Positions 47,522 to 57,175 of a stretch of 64,000 bases of DNA are shown here, in pieces (position 1 is the stretch's first letter; the number at the start of each line of letters is the position of its first letter). The notes below the pieces were generated by a model. That model saw only the letters and a list, made by a program, of their open reading frames with translations, was not told the origin of the DNA and did no database searches. Source of the stretch: G963666945 sp963666945 (GTDB lineage Bacteria; Bacteroidota; Bacteroidia; Bacteroidales; Marinifilaceae); contig CAXXRT010000025.1 of NCBI GenBank assembly GCA_963666945.2, forward strand, positions 17,071 to 81,070, in the 5' to 3' direction. The position numbers were made by a program, and so were the translations under genes.

Positions 47522-47555
47522 AAAGGCGTTGCCCAGGTGAGCAATGCCTTTTTTT
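47522..47555. terminator. Bidirectional terminator between gltX and the acyl-CoA synthetase gene
   Basis: AAAGGCGTTGC pairs with GCAATGCCTTT (one G-U pair, 8-nt loop). T follows on the plus strand and TTTT-G on the minus strand. Confidence 0.85.
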
Positions 47556-47588
47556 ATACTTGTCACAGTAATTTAAAATCACCAACAA

Positions 47589-49244
47589 CTACTTAAAGGT
47601 ATTGGTATAAAGATAACGTTTGATATTTCTCTTAGGAGTCTTCTTAAACTCTTCCGGATACAGTTCTATCTTAGAAATCTGCATATAAGACGGAAGTTCC
47701 TTGTTTAATATCATCCTGTTTTTATCAAACGCCAGCTCAATATCCTGCCTCCTCATCCCCTCTTCATCGCATGTCTCATAATCTGGATATGCCAATGCTA
47801 TGAGCTTATTGTACTTGTCATCAGTTACAACGGATTCCTGGATAAAAGGCATATTATTTAATTTTGCCTCTATCTCCTCCGGATATATATTCTGACCCGA
47901 AGGTCCAAGTATCATATTTTTTGTCCTTCCCTTAAGGAAAAGATGATTATCCTCATCAAGTATTCCCATATCCCCAGTATGCAGCCAACCATCGGTACGC
48001 AGCACCTCGTTTGTCGCTTCCTGATTCTTGTAATATCCAAGCATAACATTATCGCCTTTAACAATAACTTCACCGGGAATATTACGGGGATCCGGGGAAT
48101 CAATCTTTACCTCCATCCTGTCGACTATCTTACCACAGGAGAACTTTTTATGTCCCGAAAACTCAGAATAAGAGATAAGAGGACCACATTCTGTCATTCC
48201 ATACCCTACAGTAAACTTAAATCCAATCTTTTTTAAGAAAGCCTCTACATCAGAATTTAAAGGAGCACCGCCAATGATCACCTGATTAAAGTTTCCTCCA
48301 AATGTCTCTGTCAGTTCATTGTTAATTTTATTATATATCTTTCTCTCAAGCACTGGCACCTTGAGCATTAGCCTTATAGAGCGTTTCTCAAGTACAGGTA
48401 ATATCTTCTTTTTGTAAATTTTCTCAATAATAAGAGGAACAGAGCATACCAGCTTAGGCTTAATCTCTCTAAATGCCTTAGTAATAACCTGAGGAGAGGG
48501 TACTCTCGACAAGAAAACAATCTCACAACCGACACAAAATTCTGTAAGAAACTCAAATGCACAACCAAAAACATGCGCAAGAGGCAAAAATGAAACTACC
48601 CTGTCTCCCACATTCAGATTAATATAATCTATTCCAACCTTCACATTTGAATACAAACTTCTGTACGGAATCATCACCCCCTTGGAAAAACCTGATGAGC
48701 CTGAAGTATAGGACAATACCACCATATCATCAGCATTGGAATGATAATATTTCACATCTTCCTTTTTAACAGGATTCTCCAGGATATATTTATCCGCTTT
48801 TTCAATTGCTTTCGCATACTTTGAGGAATTAACAGCCAAAAGGGAAAAATCATTCAAAGATATTATTCCCCTTACTTTAGATATTCTGGTATCATCTATC
48901 TTATTAAATAAATTCTCCGTAGCAAACAACAGTCTGGCCTCAGAATGGTTGACTATATGGTGAATATCAGATGAATTAAAATCCGGTAAAACAGGAACTA
49001 TAACGGCTCCATAGGTGACAGTAGAAATATAGGTAATAGCCCAGTTATTAAGATTTCTCCCTATAAGGGCGACCTTATCCCCTTTTTTAATTTCCATTTT
49101 ATCGAAAAGACTGTGCATCCACTTTATTCTCTGCGCCACCTGCCCATAGGTCATGCTGTCTTTCTGATAATTTGTAAAAGCGGGCAAATCCCAGTTATTT
49201 ATTATAGAATCTTCGAATTCTTTAATTAAATTATTCACTAACAT
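47589..49244 (-). CDS. AMP-dependent acyl-CoA synthetase
   Basis: 551 residues of the ANL superfamily, likely a long-chain fatty acid-CoA ligase. The AMP-binding loop is LSYTSGSSGFSKGVMIP near residue 174. GYGMTECGPLIS, GWLHTGDMGILDED and the hinge KNMILGPSGQNIYPEEIEAKL follow, and the catalytic Lys of the KTPKRNIKRYL tail is present. A lone gene, convergent with gltX. Confidence 0.9.
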   Translation of the reverse strand: MLVNNLIKEFEDSIINNWDLPAFTNYQKDSMTYGQVAQRIKWMHSLFDKMEIKKGDKVALIGRNLNNWAITYISTVTYGAVIVPVLPDFNSSDIHHIVNHSEARLLFATENLFNKIDDTRISKVRGIISLNDFSLLAVNSSKYAKAIEKADKYILENPVKKEDVKYYHSNADDMVVLSYTSGSSGFSKGVMIPYRSLYSNVKVGIDYINLNVGDRVVSFLPLAHVFGCAFEFLTEFCVGCEIVFLSRVPSPQVITKAFREIKPKLVCSVPLIIEKIYKKKILPVLEKRSIRLMLKVPVLERKIYNKINNELTETFGGNFNQVIIGGAPLNSDVEAFLKKIGFKFTVGYGMTECGPLISYSEFSGHKKFSCGKIVDRMEVKIDSPDPRNIPGEVIVKGDNVMLGYYKNQEATNEVLRTDGWLHTGDMGILDEDNHLFLKGRTKNMILGPSGQNIYPEEIEAKLNNMPFIQESVVTDDKYNKLIALAYPDYETCDEEGMRRQDIELAFDKNRMILNKELPSYMQISKIELYPEEFKKTPKRNIKRYLYTNTFK

Positions 49245-49409
49245 ATACTTAAGTATTGTTCCAGCTCACTAAAATAATTCAATATTTATAATTTCTTACA
49301 TTTTCTACATATAATCTTCTATCACCAAGTGTAAACACCTGTTTTCCAGATTATTATTAAAACTTACCATTCAGGAATAAATTCTTTAATTACTAAAGGC
49401 AGGAGGATA

Positions 49410-49440
49410 TTGATTTAAATTAGCATTTTATTTACTTTTG
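49410..49440 (+). promoter_or_regulatory. Promoter of the AmpG-like gene
   Basis: TTG at 49410-49412, 20 bp, then TACTTTTG at 49433-49440, 16 bp before the ATG. Confidence 0.6.
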
Positions 49441-49456
49441 CATAAAACAATTAAAT

Positions 49457-50725
49457 ATGTCTTCATTATTTAAAGCCTCAGGGTGGAAATGGGTACCATC
49501 GCTATACTTTGCAGAAGGATTACCTTATATTCTGGTAATGTCCGTTTCGGTGGTAATGTACAAAAACCTTAACCTAAGCAACACACAAATTGCATTATAT
49601 ACAAGCTGGCTTTACCTTCCGTGGGTTATAAAGCCCCTGTGGAGTCCTTTTATTGACATTATAAAGACAAAACGTTGGTGGATAATAATTACACAGTTAT
49701 TGCTTGGAGGAGGGATGGCAGGAATAGCATTTAGCCTCCAAACAAATTACCATATAAGCCTTTCACTTGCCTTTCTATGGCTGATGGCATTCAGCTCAGC
49801 AACCCACGATGTAGCAGCCGATGGGTTTTATATGCATGGACTAAGACAGCACGAACAGTCCTTATTTGTTGGAATAAGAAGCATTTTCTACAGAATGGCA
49901 ATATGGTTTGGGCAAGGATTAGTTGTTATGTCTGCAGGTCTTCTTCACAGGTACACAAATATAAACAACGCCTGGACAATATGTTTTATGGGACTCACCC
50001 TGATATTTATACTACTGGCCCAACTCCATAAATCCACACTTCCCAGACCATCTTCAGACGTAAACAAGGCAGATGTTAAAAATATATTCCCGGAATTAGC
50101 AAAAGCATTTATAAGCTTTTTCACTAAAAAAAACATGCTTATAGTAATACTATTTATATTCTTCTACAGATTCGGAGAAGCCCAGTTATGCAAACTGGCC
50201 CAGCCATTTATGCTTGACAGCCTGGAAAAGGGGGGACTCAATCTCTCTACAGAGATGGTGGGTTTAATATATGGAACAATCGGGGTTATATCTCTCATAC
50301 TGGGAGGAATATTGGGAGGAATAGCAATATCACAAAAAGGATTAAGATACTGGATATGGCCCATGGCCCTCGCAATGAAACTCCCTGACATAGTATACGT
50401 ATTTCTTTCAGGATCGCAACCGGATAATATATTCATCATTGCTTCATCGGTGGCAATAGAACAATTTGGATACGGATTTGGTTTTACAGCCTTTATGATG
50501 TACCTGATAATGATATCAGAATCAAGATACAAAACCACGCACTATGCATTCGCAACAGGAATAATGGCCCTGGGAATGATGTTGCCGGGAATGATATCCG
50601 GATGGATACAGGATCAATTCGGATACCTTCAATTCTTCATATGGGTAATGATTTGTACTATACCAGGCCTGCTACTTATCCCATTCCTTAAAATACCAAA
50701 AGGATTTGGAAGAAAGAATTCCTGA
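49457..50725 (+). CDS. AmpG-like MFS permease
   Basis: 422 residues with about 12 membrane helices. The first helix region YFAEGLPYILVMSVSVVMYK and the SWLYLPWVIKPLWSPFID segment match the AmpG/PAT branch that imports anhydromuropeptides or acetyl-CoA. SSATHDVAADGFYM is a further family mark. Substrate unproven; wall recycling is the likely role. Its stop is 3 bp from the convergent dusB stop. Confidence 0.82.
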   Translation: MSSLFKASGWKWVPSLYFAEGLPYILVMSVSVVMYKNLNLSNTQIALYTSWLYLPWVIKPLWSPFIDIIKTKRWWIIITQLLLGGGMAGIAFSLQTNYHISLSLAFLWLMAFSSATHDVAADGFYMHGLRQHEQSLFVGIRSIFYRMAIWFGQGLVVMSAGLLHRYTNINNAWTICFMGLTLIFILLAQLHKSTLPRPSSDVNKADVKNIFPELAKAFISFFTKKNMLIVILFIFFYRFGEAQLCKLAQPFMLDSLEKGGLNLSTEMVGLIYGTIGVISLILGGILGGIAISQKGLRYWIWPMALAMKLPDIVYVFLSGSQPDNIFIIASSVAIEQFGYGFGFTAFMMYLIMISESRYKTTHYAFATGIMALGMMLPGMISGWIQDQFGYLQFFIWVMICTIPGLLLIPFLKIPKGFGRKNS

Positions 50726-50728
50726 TAA

Positions 50729-51703
50729 TCAGGAATATCTTTCAGTTATTTCGTCTAATATAGTCCAAAGATCTTCTTTATTTGGAGACTGTAGCATCCT
50801 TATCCTAAGGTCCCTGAAATGAGACAAGCCTTTAAACATGGAGGCCATATGGCGGCGCATATGCAGAATACCCCTTCTCTCATCGAGCCATTCCATTGCC
50901 CCTGTAATCTGATATTTTAAGATATCCACCTGCTCACTTATGACAGGAGGAGTCCAAAGCTCACCGGTATCAAGATAATGCCTTATTTCCTTGAATATCC
51001 ATGGCCTGCCAACACATCCCCTGCCTATCATGACCGCATCAACGCCATACCTGTCAAAGGCATCCTTAGCCTTCTGCGGACTGTCTATATCACCATTACC
51101 GATAATAGGAATATGCATTCTGGGATTATTTTTGACCTCACCTATAAGAGTCCAGTCAGCATCCCCTTTATACATCTGACAACGAGTCCTGCCATGAATA
51201 GCCAATGCCTGAATACCAGTATCCTGAAGTCTCTCGGCAGTATCAACAATATTCTTAGAATCATCATCCCAACCAAGACGAGTCTTAGCAGTAACCGGAA
51301 TATCTACAGCCTTAACAACCTTATCGCAGATATCCAGCATCAGAGGAATATCCCTTAGTAAACCCGCACCAGCCCCCTTTCCGGCAATCTTTCTCACCGG
51401 ACAACCAAAATTTATATCAATAAAATCAGGCTTTGCCTCGGCAGCAATCTTAGCTGCTCCAGCCAAAGCCTCAGGATCTTTTCCATATATCTGTATAGTA
51501 ACAGGCCTCTCTTCCTCAGCTATCTCCAGCTTTTTCATTGTCCTCTCAACCATACGCACCAATGCATCGGAAGATACAAACTCAGTGTACATCCAATCCG
51601 CCCCATAAGACTTGCAACACGCCCTGAAAGGAGGATTTGTAACATCTTCCATAGGTGCCAGTACAATAGGCCTGTCTGAAAATTCTACATTACCAATCTT
51701 CAT
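50729..51703 (-). CDS. dusB: tRNA-dihydrouridine synthase
   Basis: 324 residues. FMN-dependent reduction of uridines in the tRNA D loop. LAPMEDVTNPPFR opens the TIM barrel, and the catalytic Cys101 is in DINFGCPVRKI. GNGDIDSPQKA and MIGRGCVGRPWIF follow, with the C-terminal helical tRNA-binding domain. The DusB assignment rests on overall similarity. Confidence 0.93.
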   Translation of the reverse strand: MKIGNVEFSDRPIVLAPMEDVTNPPFRACCKSYGADWMYTEFVSSDALVRMVERTMKKLEIAEEERPVTIQIYGKDPEALAGAAKIAAEAKPDFIDINFGCPVRKIAGKGAGAGLLRDIPLMLDICDKVVKAVDIPVTAKTRLGWDDDSKNIVDTAERLQDTGIQALAIHGRTRCQMYKGDADWTLIGEVKNNPRMHIPIIGNGDIDSPQKAKDAFDRYGVDAVMIGRGCVGRPWIFKEIRHYLDTGELWTPPVISEQVDILKYQITGAMEWLDERRGILHMRRHMASMFKGLSHFRDLRIRMLQSPNKEDLWTILDEITERYS

Positions 51704-51894
51704 CTGCTTATATTTATTTTCAATTGTCAGAAGTTCTCATTTACCTCTATCTTACTTATATTCTTCCCACGGAATATTTTATATTCCCCCATTAACAGCC
51801 TCAATAATCCGGCCTTGATCTCAAAAATAACAGTAATTAACTAATCATTAACAGATTAATTAAATTTACCGGCACGAAAATAATACCATTTTAG

Positions 51895-51902
51895 TATTTT
51901 TG
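51895..51902 (+). promoter_or_regulatory. -7 box of the second ECF operon
   Basis: TATTTTTG, 22 bp before the ATG at 51925, fits TAnnTTTG. The -33 region has no TTG. Confidence 0.4.
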
Positions 51903-51924
51903 CATAATAATTAAGACAAAAGCT

Positions 51925-52440
51925 ATGCAGTTTATATTATTATCCTTTATTTTTTCCTTTTTATCGCTTTCCAATCCAGACATTGACCCATGGATACAGA
52001 CAAGCTCCGAAAGTTCTGAAATATCTTTTAAGATGCCTGTAAAACACCAACTTTTACAAAAGGAACTTAACGGAATAGAATCGGAAGTATTTCAAACTAA
52101 AGATCTTACATGTGTATATGGAATTGTTGCATCAAAACTTAAAAACACCGACTTCAGCAAACAACCGATAGATGAAATATATAAGGCAATGAAAGAAGGA
52201 AGCCTGATTGATAAATCGGTTATTCTTCTATCAGAAATATCCCTTCCCTATAAAAAGATGCTTATTAAAGAAATTAAATATTCCATAATGAGAAAAAACA
52301 AGGAATATATCTACTATAAAAGATTTATTTTCAGAAAATCTTTTGCCTACCAGATCACAATAGGAGCATATAAAAGACATATCAACGAACTTGAAGCTAA
52401 CAAAAAAATATTTTTTAATTCAATAGATTTTTCGGAATAA
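51925..52440 (+). CDS. Hypothetical exported protein
   Basis: 171 residues with an N-terminal signal (about 1-18), not recognised. The mature part begins DPWIQTSSESSEISFKMPVKHQL, then alternating strands and helices ending in a Lys/Asn-rich tail; it could be a small PsbP- or sensor-like domain, but no motif is definite. It lies 41 bp ahead of the sigma gene on the same strand and probably belongs to that operon. Confidence 0.6.
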   Translation: MQFILLSFIFSFLSLSNPDIDPWIQTSSESSEISFKMPVKHQLLQKELNGIESEVFQTKDLTCVYGIVASKLKNTDFSKQPIDEIYKAMKEGSLIDKSVILLSEISLPYKKMLIKEIKYSIMRKNKEYIYYKRFIFRKSFAYQITIGAYKRHINELEANKKIFFNSIDFSE

Positions 52441-52481
52441 GCTGTAACTTTAACAATAGGTTACCCGTCTTATATCCGAAA

Positions 52482-52967
52482 ATGACAACAAGAGAATATA
52501 ATATCAGCGTAGATAAATATTCTGACGATGTATACAGATTTATCCTGAAAAGCCTAAACGATTCGGATACTGCTAAAGACATTGTTCAGGAGACTTATAC
52601 CAAGGTATGGAAAAATGCGGATAATATTTGTTTCACAAAAGTCAAATCCTATCTCTTTTCCACTGCCTATCATACCATGATAGACTGGGCCAGAAGAGAG
52701 AAGAGAAAGGAAAACTTTGACAGCATAAGGGAAACAGATTACTCTCACTCTAAACAGTATGACGATCTTAAGGAAGTCCTGGATGAAGCATTATCCAAAC
52801 TTCCTGAAATCCAAAAAAACCTGATATTACTGAGGGACTATGAAGGATACTCATATAATGAGATTGCAGAATTATGTTCCCTGAACGAATCGCAGGTAAA
52901 GGTATATATTTTCAGGGGCAGAAAAGCCTTAAAAAACTATTTGGTTAGCATAGACAATTTAATTTAA
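52482..52967 (+). CDS. ECF RNA polymerase sigma factor
   Basis: 161 residues. Region 2 contains DTAKDIVQETYTKVWKN and SYLFSTAYHTMIDWARREKR; region 4 is SKLPEIQKNLILLRDYEGYSYNEIAELCSLNESQVKVYIFRGRKALK. It is followed 8 bp later by a one-helix membrane protein that probably restrains it. Different from the FecI-type sigma at 36.7 kb. Confidence 0.9.
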   Translation: MTTREYNISVDKYSDDVYRFILKSLNDSDTAKDIVQETYTKVWKNADNICFTKVKSYLFSTAYHTMIDWARREKRKENFDSIRETDYSHSKQYDDLKEVLDEALSKLPEIQKNLILLRDYEGYSYNEIAELCSLNESQVKVYIFRGRKALKNYLVSIDNLI

Positions 52968-52975
52968 GGGAAAAG

Positions 52976-53959
52976 ATGGGAAGAATAAGCAGAAAGAATA
53001 TTGAAGAATTTATACTCGATTATCTTGAAGGTAATCTTGATAGTAATACCCATGGGGAAGTAAAAACTTTTCTACTTCTTAATCCCGACATAGAAGAAAG
53101 CCTGTGTGGTACAGACCTCGCCTACCTGAACCCCATAGATATAAAATACCCAAATAAACAGGAATTAAAAGCTAGTGAAAGCTATCATGAATTTGAAGAT
53201 AAGTGTATACTTTCAATTGAAAATCTTCTGGAACCACATTTAAGGGAAAACCTTGAAGAAGAAATTGCTTCAAGTAAGACAAAAATGGAAATAATGAACT
53301 ATTACAAAAGCACCATATCTTGTCCAGATAAATCTATTGTTTTCGAAAATAAAAACTCATTAAAACATACAATAAGCTTAAAGTTCAGAAGAAAGCTATA
53401 CTTCCCGGCAGTTGCGGCAATTATCCTGCTAATATCAGTTTCTTCCCTGATAATGAAAAAACAAGACTTAAACGATAAAAACATTATAGATTATCATATT
53501 CCTGTGGCTTCAGAAATAAAGCAGGATATAATTATTGAAATACAAAAACAGGAACCTGCTGACAATATCAAAATTAAGACATCAGAATCAACTATTTCTG
53601 TGCTAAAGAATAATATTGTCAAACCTAAGAAAAGTATATCAAAAATACCTACAATAGATATAATTCCAAATTCCGAGAAACTTCTTGCCTGTTCGGTATT
53701 TAACAGCCCCGAACCAAATGAGATTATAATACCCGATGAAAGTTATTCAATGGCAGACCGCAGGGAATTCTGTTTAAATAGTAAAGCTATGCAATGGACT
53801 GATAACAATATAAGGGAAAAGGGGAAAAATAACCAGAATATTAATACACTTATTGTTATTGGAGAAACAACGCTAAAAACCTTATTCAGCAGATTTGTGA
53901 ATACAACCAGAATAAGCCATGAGAAGGTAATATATGTGGCTGAATCAAAAATGGATTAG
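52976..53959 (+). CDS. Putative membrane anti-sigma factor
   Basis: 327 residues, not matched to a named family. The N-terminus (NIEEFILDYLEGNLDSNTHGEVKTFLLLNPDIEE) has the look of the cytoplasmic sigma-binding domain of small anti-sigma proteins. One membrane helix (about 142-159, FPAVAAIILLISVSSLIM) is followed by a periplasmic Ser/Lys-rich region. Position 8 bp behind the sigma gene supports the role; the evidence is mostly context. Confidence 0.6.
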   Translation: MGRISRKNIEEFILDYLEGNLDSNTHGEVKTFLLLNPDIEESLCGTDLAYLNPIDIKYPNKQELKASESYHEFEDKCILSIENLLEPHLRENLEEEIASSKTKMEIMNYYKSTISCPDKSIVFENKNSLKHTISLKFRRKLYFPAVAAIILLISVSSLIMKKQDLNDKNIIDYHIPVASEIKQDIIIEIQKQEPADNIKIKTSESTISVLKNNIVKPKKSISKIPTIDIIPNSEKLLACSVFNSPEPNEIIIPDESYSMADRREFCLNSKAMQWTDNNIREKGKNNQNINTLIVIGETTLKTLFSRFVNTTRISHEKVIYVAESKMD

Positions 53960-54027
53960 TACCAGCTGTAACAAATCATATATTAAACCGTCTTATACCC
54001 AGAATAAAAAACAAAAAACTATATATT

Positions 54028-55017
54028 ATGAAAACCTTAATATTACTAAACACCCTATTGCTCTTATCGGTGATTTCTTTCGCTCAGACCGATACCACAA
54101 AGGTTGATACAACCAAAAAAGAGATTATTATAAAAGACAACTGGAGTAATAAAAAAGAAGATCTTAAAAAGAGTAAATCCAAACAGGATATAATTATTAA
54201 GAATTCCCCGGAAAATAAAAACAAATACAGACATACTACAAATATAGGTGTTGGCAATACTTCTTTTAAAGTAAAGGAAAGTTCTGATACAACCATAATA
54301 AGCATAGGGCACAAGGAACTTGTTATCGCAGAGACCAATGGTAATACCAGAATAAGACTAAGAAATAGTTATAAACGCTACAGTAAGTTCAAGGGTCACT
54401 GGGCAGGCTTTGAAATAGGTGTAAATGCCTTTTCAAACGAAGACTATTCATTATATAACGGAGATAGCTTTATGGATCTTGATTTAAATAAATCCATAGC
54501 CGTCAATCTTAACTTCATACAGTACAATATTAATCTTGCTGAGACAAAGAAAAATTTCGGAATAGTAACCGGTATGGGGCTATCATGGTATAATTTCAGA
54601 TTCGATAAAGATATAACCATAATAGAAGATGCCGAGACTGGCATAGTGAGAAAAGATCCACTTGATGCCAGCTGGGATATCAAGAAATCCAAGCTGACAA
54701 TGAGCTACCTAACGGTTCCTGTATTGCTTGAATATCAATTCAATATAGACCATAGCAAACTATTTATTTCTACAGGAGTAATAGGAGGCCTTAAGCTGGG
54801 TTCCCACACAAAGATAAAGTATAAAAATGGAGGAACAAATAAAAAGAAAAACCGCGATGACTTTAACTTACGGCCCTATAAACTGGATGCATCGATAAAA
54901 CTCGGATTCAGGGGCATTAACCTATGGGGTACCTACGCACTGTACGAGCTTTTTGAAAAAGACAAGGGGCCTGGGTTAACACCTTATGCTTTGGGATTCT
55001 CTTTCCATTTTAATTAA
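54028..55017 (+). CDS. PorT-like outer-membrane beta-barrel protein
   Basis: 329 residues with a signal peptide cleaved near SFAQ19. A Lys/Thr-rich periplasmic stretch (20-90) contains several short IIIK repeats (KEIIIKDNW, QDIIIKNSP). The remainder has the alternating aromatic strands of an eight-stranded barrel and ends in a terminal aromatic (FSFHFN). Family members are anchored or assembly-related proteins with unknown cargo. As the last gene of the sigma operon it is likely a target or output of the pathway. Confidence 0.75.
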   Translation: MKTLILLNTLLLLSVISFAQTDTTKVDTTKKEIIIKDNWSNKKEDLKKSKSKQDIIIKNSPENKNKYRHTTNIGVGNTSFKVKESSDTTIISIGHKELVIAETNGNTRIRLRNSYKRYSKFKGHWAGFEIGVNAFSNEDYSLYNGDSFMDLDLNKSIAVNLNFIQYNINLAETKKNFGIVTGMGLSWYNFRFDKDITIIEDAETGIVRKDPLDASWDIKKSKLTMSYLTVPVLLEYQFNIDHSKLFISTGVIGGLKLGSHTKIKYKNGGTNKKKNRDDFNLRPYKLDASIKLGFRGINLWGTYALYELFEKDKGPGLTPYALGFSFHFN

Positions 55018-55034
55018 AAAATAAATATATAGCA

Positions 55035-55066
55035 GGGGGGTAAATTATTGATTTGCCCCCCTTTTT
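55035..55066 (+). terminator. Intrinsic terminator of the ECF operon
   Basis: GGGGGG-TAAAT pairs with ATTTG-CCCCCC (11 bp with a T-G pair, 5-nt loop), followed by TTTTT. Confidence 0.9.
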
Positions 55067-55112
55067 ATATTATAACATCCCCTTACTGACTTATTTCTGT
55101 TAACCCATTAAA

Positions 55113-55244
55113 CCTACCATCACCCTACTTAAACAATACTTACCGGTATCTTTCTGTATATAAAGCCCGAATTTTATCCATATACTATCCGGTAAGTTAC
55201 CAGTAAGAGGAGACTTGATACGGCGTTGGTATAAGGATGGTAGG
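55113..55244. repeat. Nested inverted repeats in the 55.1-55.5 kb gap
   Basis: CCTACCATC (55113-55121) is complementary to GATGGTAGG (55236-55244), and inside it TTACCGG (55140-55146) to CCGGTAA (55189-55195). The pairs nest, so a 132-nt transcript or strand could fold. It lies in the 442-bp gap 55067-55509, which has no ORF. The rest of that gap (55260-55509) is AT-rich with nothing that I recognise apart from a weak -7-like TTATTTTG at 55431. Confidence 0.5.
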
Positions 55245-55254
55245 GCGTTGGCAT
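55211..55254. repeat. 11-bp phased tandem repeat
   Basis: Four adjacent 11-mers: AGACTTGATAC, GGCGTTGGTAT, AAGGATGGTAG and GGCGTTGGCAT. Positions 5-10 share the pattern nTnGTA with the array at 19578-19610. Confidence 0.5.
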
Positions 55255-55509
55255 AACGAAGTGGCTTTTATTTGGTTATAAGTATTTTTAGCACTAATTT
55301 TACAAATCATACAAAATCCAGTTATATATTGAACCAATAAATATTTTGGGGATATAAAAACTGAAGATGTATTTTATTATAAATTAATATGTTATAAATT
55401 TTATACTAATAACAATGTCCTTTAACAGATTTATTTTGTGTTTTAGACAAATACAAACACAGGAATGTCTTTACAAATATAAAGGACATAGAATTCAAAA
55501 ATCAGAATT

Positions 55510-57150
55510 ATGAAAAAAAACATTTTGGTTGTGCTGGCAGTCTTTGCAGGAATGTGTCTTATTTCCTGTAACGGCAAAAAGAAAGAAGAAGCAAAACAAG
55601 TTTCTCCTTACAAAAACCTGGTAGATCAATACGCAGAATTTGAGTTAAAAACAGATGCAGTGCTTACAGATAAGCAAAAGCAAATGATTCGCATACTTAT
55701 AGAAGCTTCTGACTGCATGGAAAGAATATTCTGGAAAGATGCCTACGGTGATAAAGCTGCCCTTTTCAGCTCTGTTAAAGATGAGTATGCAAAGAAATAC
55801 ATGGAAATCAACTACGGTCCCTGGGACAGACTAGAAGGCAACAAACCATTTATAGATGGTGTGGGTGCAAAACCTGCAGGTGCCAACTACTATCCTAAGG
55901 ATATCACTAAAGAGGAATTTGAAGCTCTTAAGGATGAAAACAAAACCAGCTGGTATAGCGTTATCAGAAGAGATGAGAATGGAAGCCTTAAAGTTGTTCC
56001 TTACCACGTAGAATACAGCGAGGACATTAAAAAAGCTGCTGATCTTCTTAAAAAGGCTTCTACTTTGGCAGAGGATGCAGGATTAAAGAAATATCTTGAA
56101 TTAAGATCAGAAGCTTTATTAACTGACGATTATCTTGCTTCAGACCTGGCATGGATGGATATGCAAAACAATACTATCGATATTGTTATAGGCCCTATCG
56201 AGACTTACGAAGATGCTTTATTCGGATACAAAGCAGCTCACTCGGCTCAGATACTTGTAAAAGATAAGGAATGGAGTAATAAATTATCCGTTTATGGAGC
56301 TCTTCTACCTAAACTACAGAACAGTATTCCTGTACCTGCCGAGTATAAGGCTGAAAAGGCTAATTCTAATGCAGACATGAACGCTTACGATGTAATTTAC
56401 TATGCAGGTGATTGTAATGCAGGAAGTAAAAACATAGCAATAAACCTTCCAAACGACCCAAGAGTACATGCTCAGAAAGGAAGTAGAAAGTTACAGCTTA
56501 AAAATGCTATGCAGGCTAAATTCGATAAGATATTGATTCCTATCTCTAATCTTGTAATGGATGAAAGTCAAAGAAAACACGTTACTTTCGATGCATTCTT
56601 CGAAAACACTATGTTCCATGAGGTAGCTCACGGTCTTGGTGTTAACTATACTATTAAAGATAAGAAAGCTGTCAGAACAGCTCTTAAAGACAGTTACACT
56701 TCTATTGAAGAAGGTAAGGCAGATATTCTTGGTCTTTACCTTATCACTAAACTTAACGAGTGGGGAGTGATTAAGAACGAAAATCTAATGGATAATTACG
56801 TAACATTCATGGCTGGAATATTCCGTTCATGTCGTTTCGGTGCCGCAAGTGCACACGGTAAAGCCAACATGATGCGTTTCAACTTCTTCGAAGAAACAGG
56901 TGCTTTCACAAGAGATGCTGAAAAAGGTACCTATAAGGTTAACTTTGAAAAGATGAAAGAAGCTATGACTCAGCTTGTTCACGACATCATAGTTATACAG
57001 GGTGACGGTGACTATGAGAAAGCATCTAAGCTTATCAAGGAAAAAGGAAATGTTGCACCTCACCTACAGGCTGATCTTGACAGAATTAATTCTGCAGGTA
57101 TACCAAAAGACATCAGATATAAGCAGGGAGCTGACGTTCTTGGTCTTTAA
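55510..57150 (+). CDS. M49-like zinc peptidase lipoprotein
   Basis: 546 residues with a lipobox at Cys20 (LISC). The zinc motif is HEVAHG with His370, Glu371 and His374, and the third ligand is likely in EEGKAD near Glu400-401. Classic dipeptidyl peptidase III has HEXXGH and EECRAD, so this belongs to the shorter HEXXHG branch also known in Nudix-fused M49 proteins. It is likely a surface or periplasmic dipeptidyl peptidase; substrate unknown. Lone gene with a strong terminator. Confidence 0.8.
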   Translation: MKKNILVVLAVFAGMCLISCNGKKKEEAKQVSPYKNLVDQYAEFELKTDAVLTDKQKQMIRILIEASDCMERIFWKDAYGDKAALFSSVKDEYAKKYMEINYGPWDRLEGNKPFIDGVGAKPAGANYYPKDITKEEFEALKDENKTSWYSVIRRDENGSLKVVPYHVEYSEDIKKAADLLKKASTLAEDAGLKKYLELRSEALLTDDYLASDLAWMDMQNNTIDIVIGPIETYEDALFGYKAAHSAQILVKDKEWSNKLSVYGALLPKLQNSIPVPAEYKAEKANSNADMNAYDVIYYAGDCNAGSKNIAINLPNDPRVHAQKGSRKLQLKNAMQAKFDKILIPISNLVMDESQRKHVTFDAFFENTMFHEVAHGLGVNYTIKDKKAVRTALKDSYTSIEEGKADILGLYLITKLNEWGVIKNENLMDNYVTFMAGIFRSCRFGAASAHGKANMMRFNFFEETGAFTRDAEKGTYKVNFEKMKEAMTQLVHDIIVIQGDGDYEKASKLIKEKGNVAPHLQADLDRINSAGIPKDIRYKQGADVLGL

Positions 57151-57175
57151 TCCCAGATATAATTAAAATACATTA

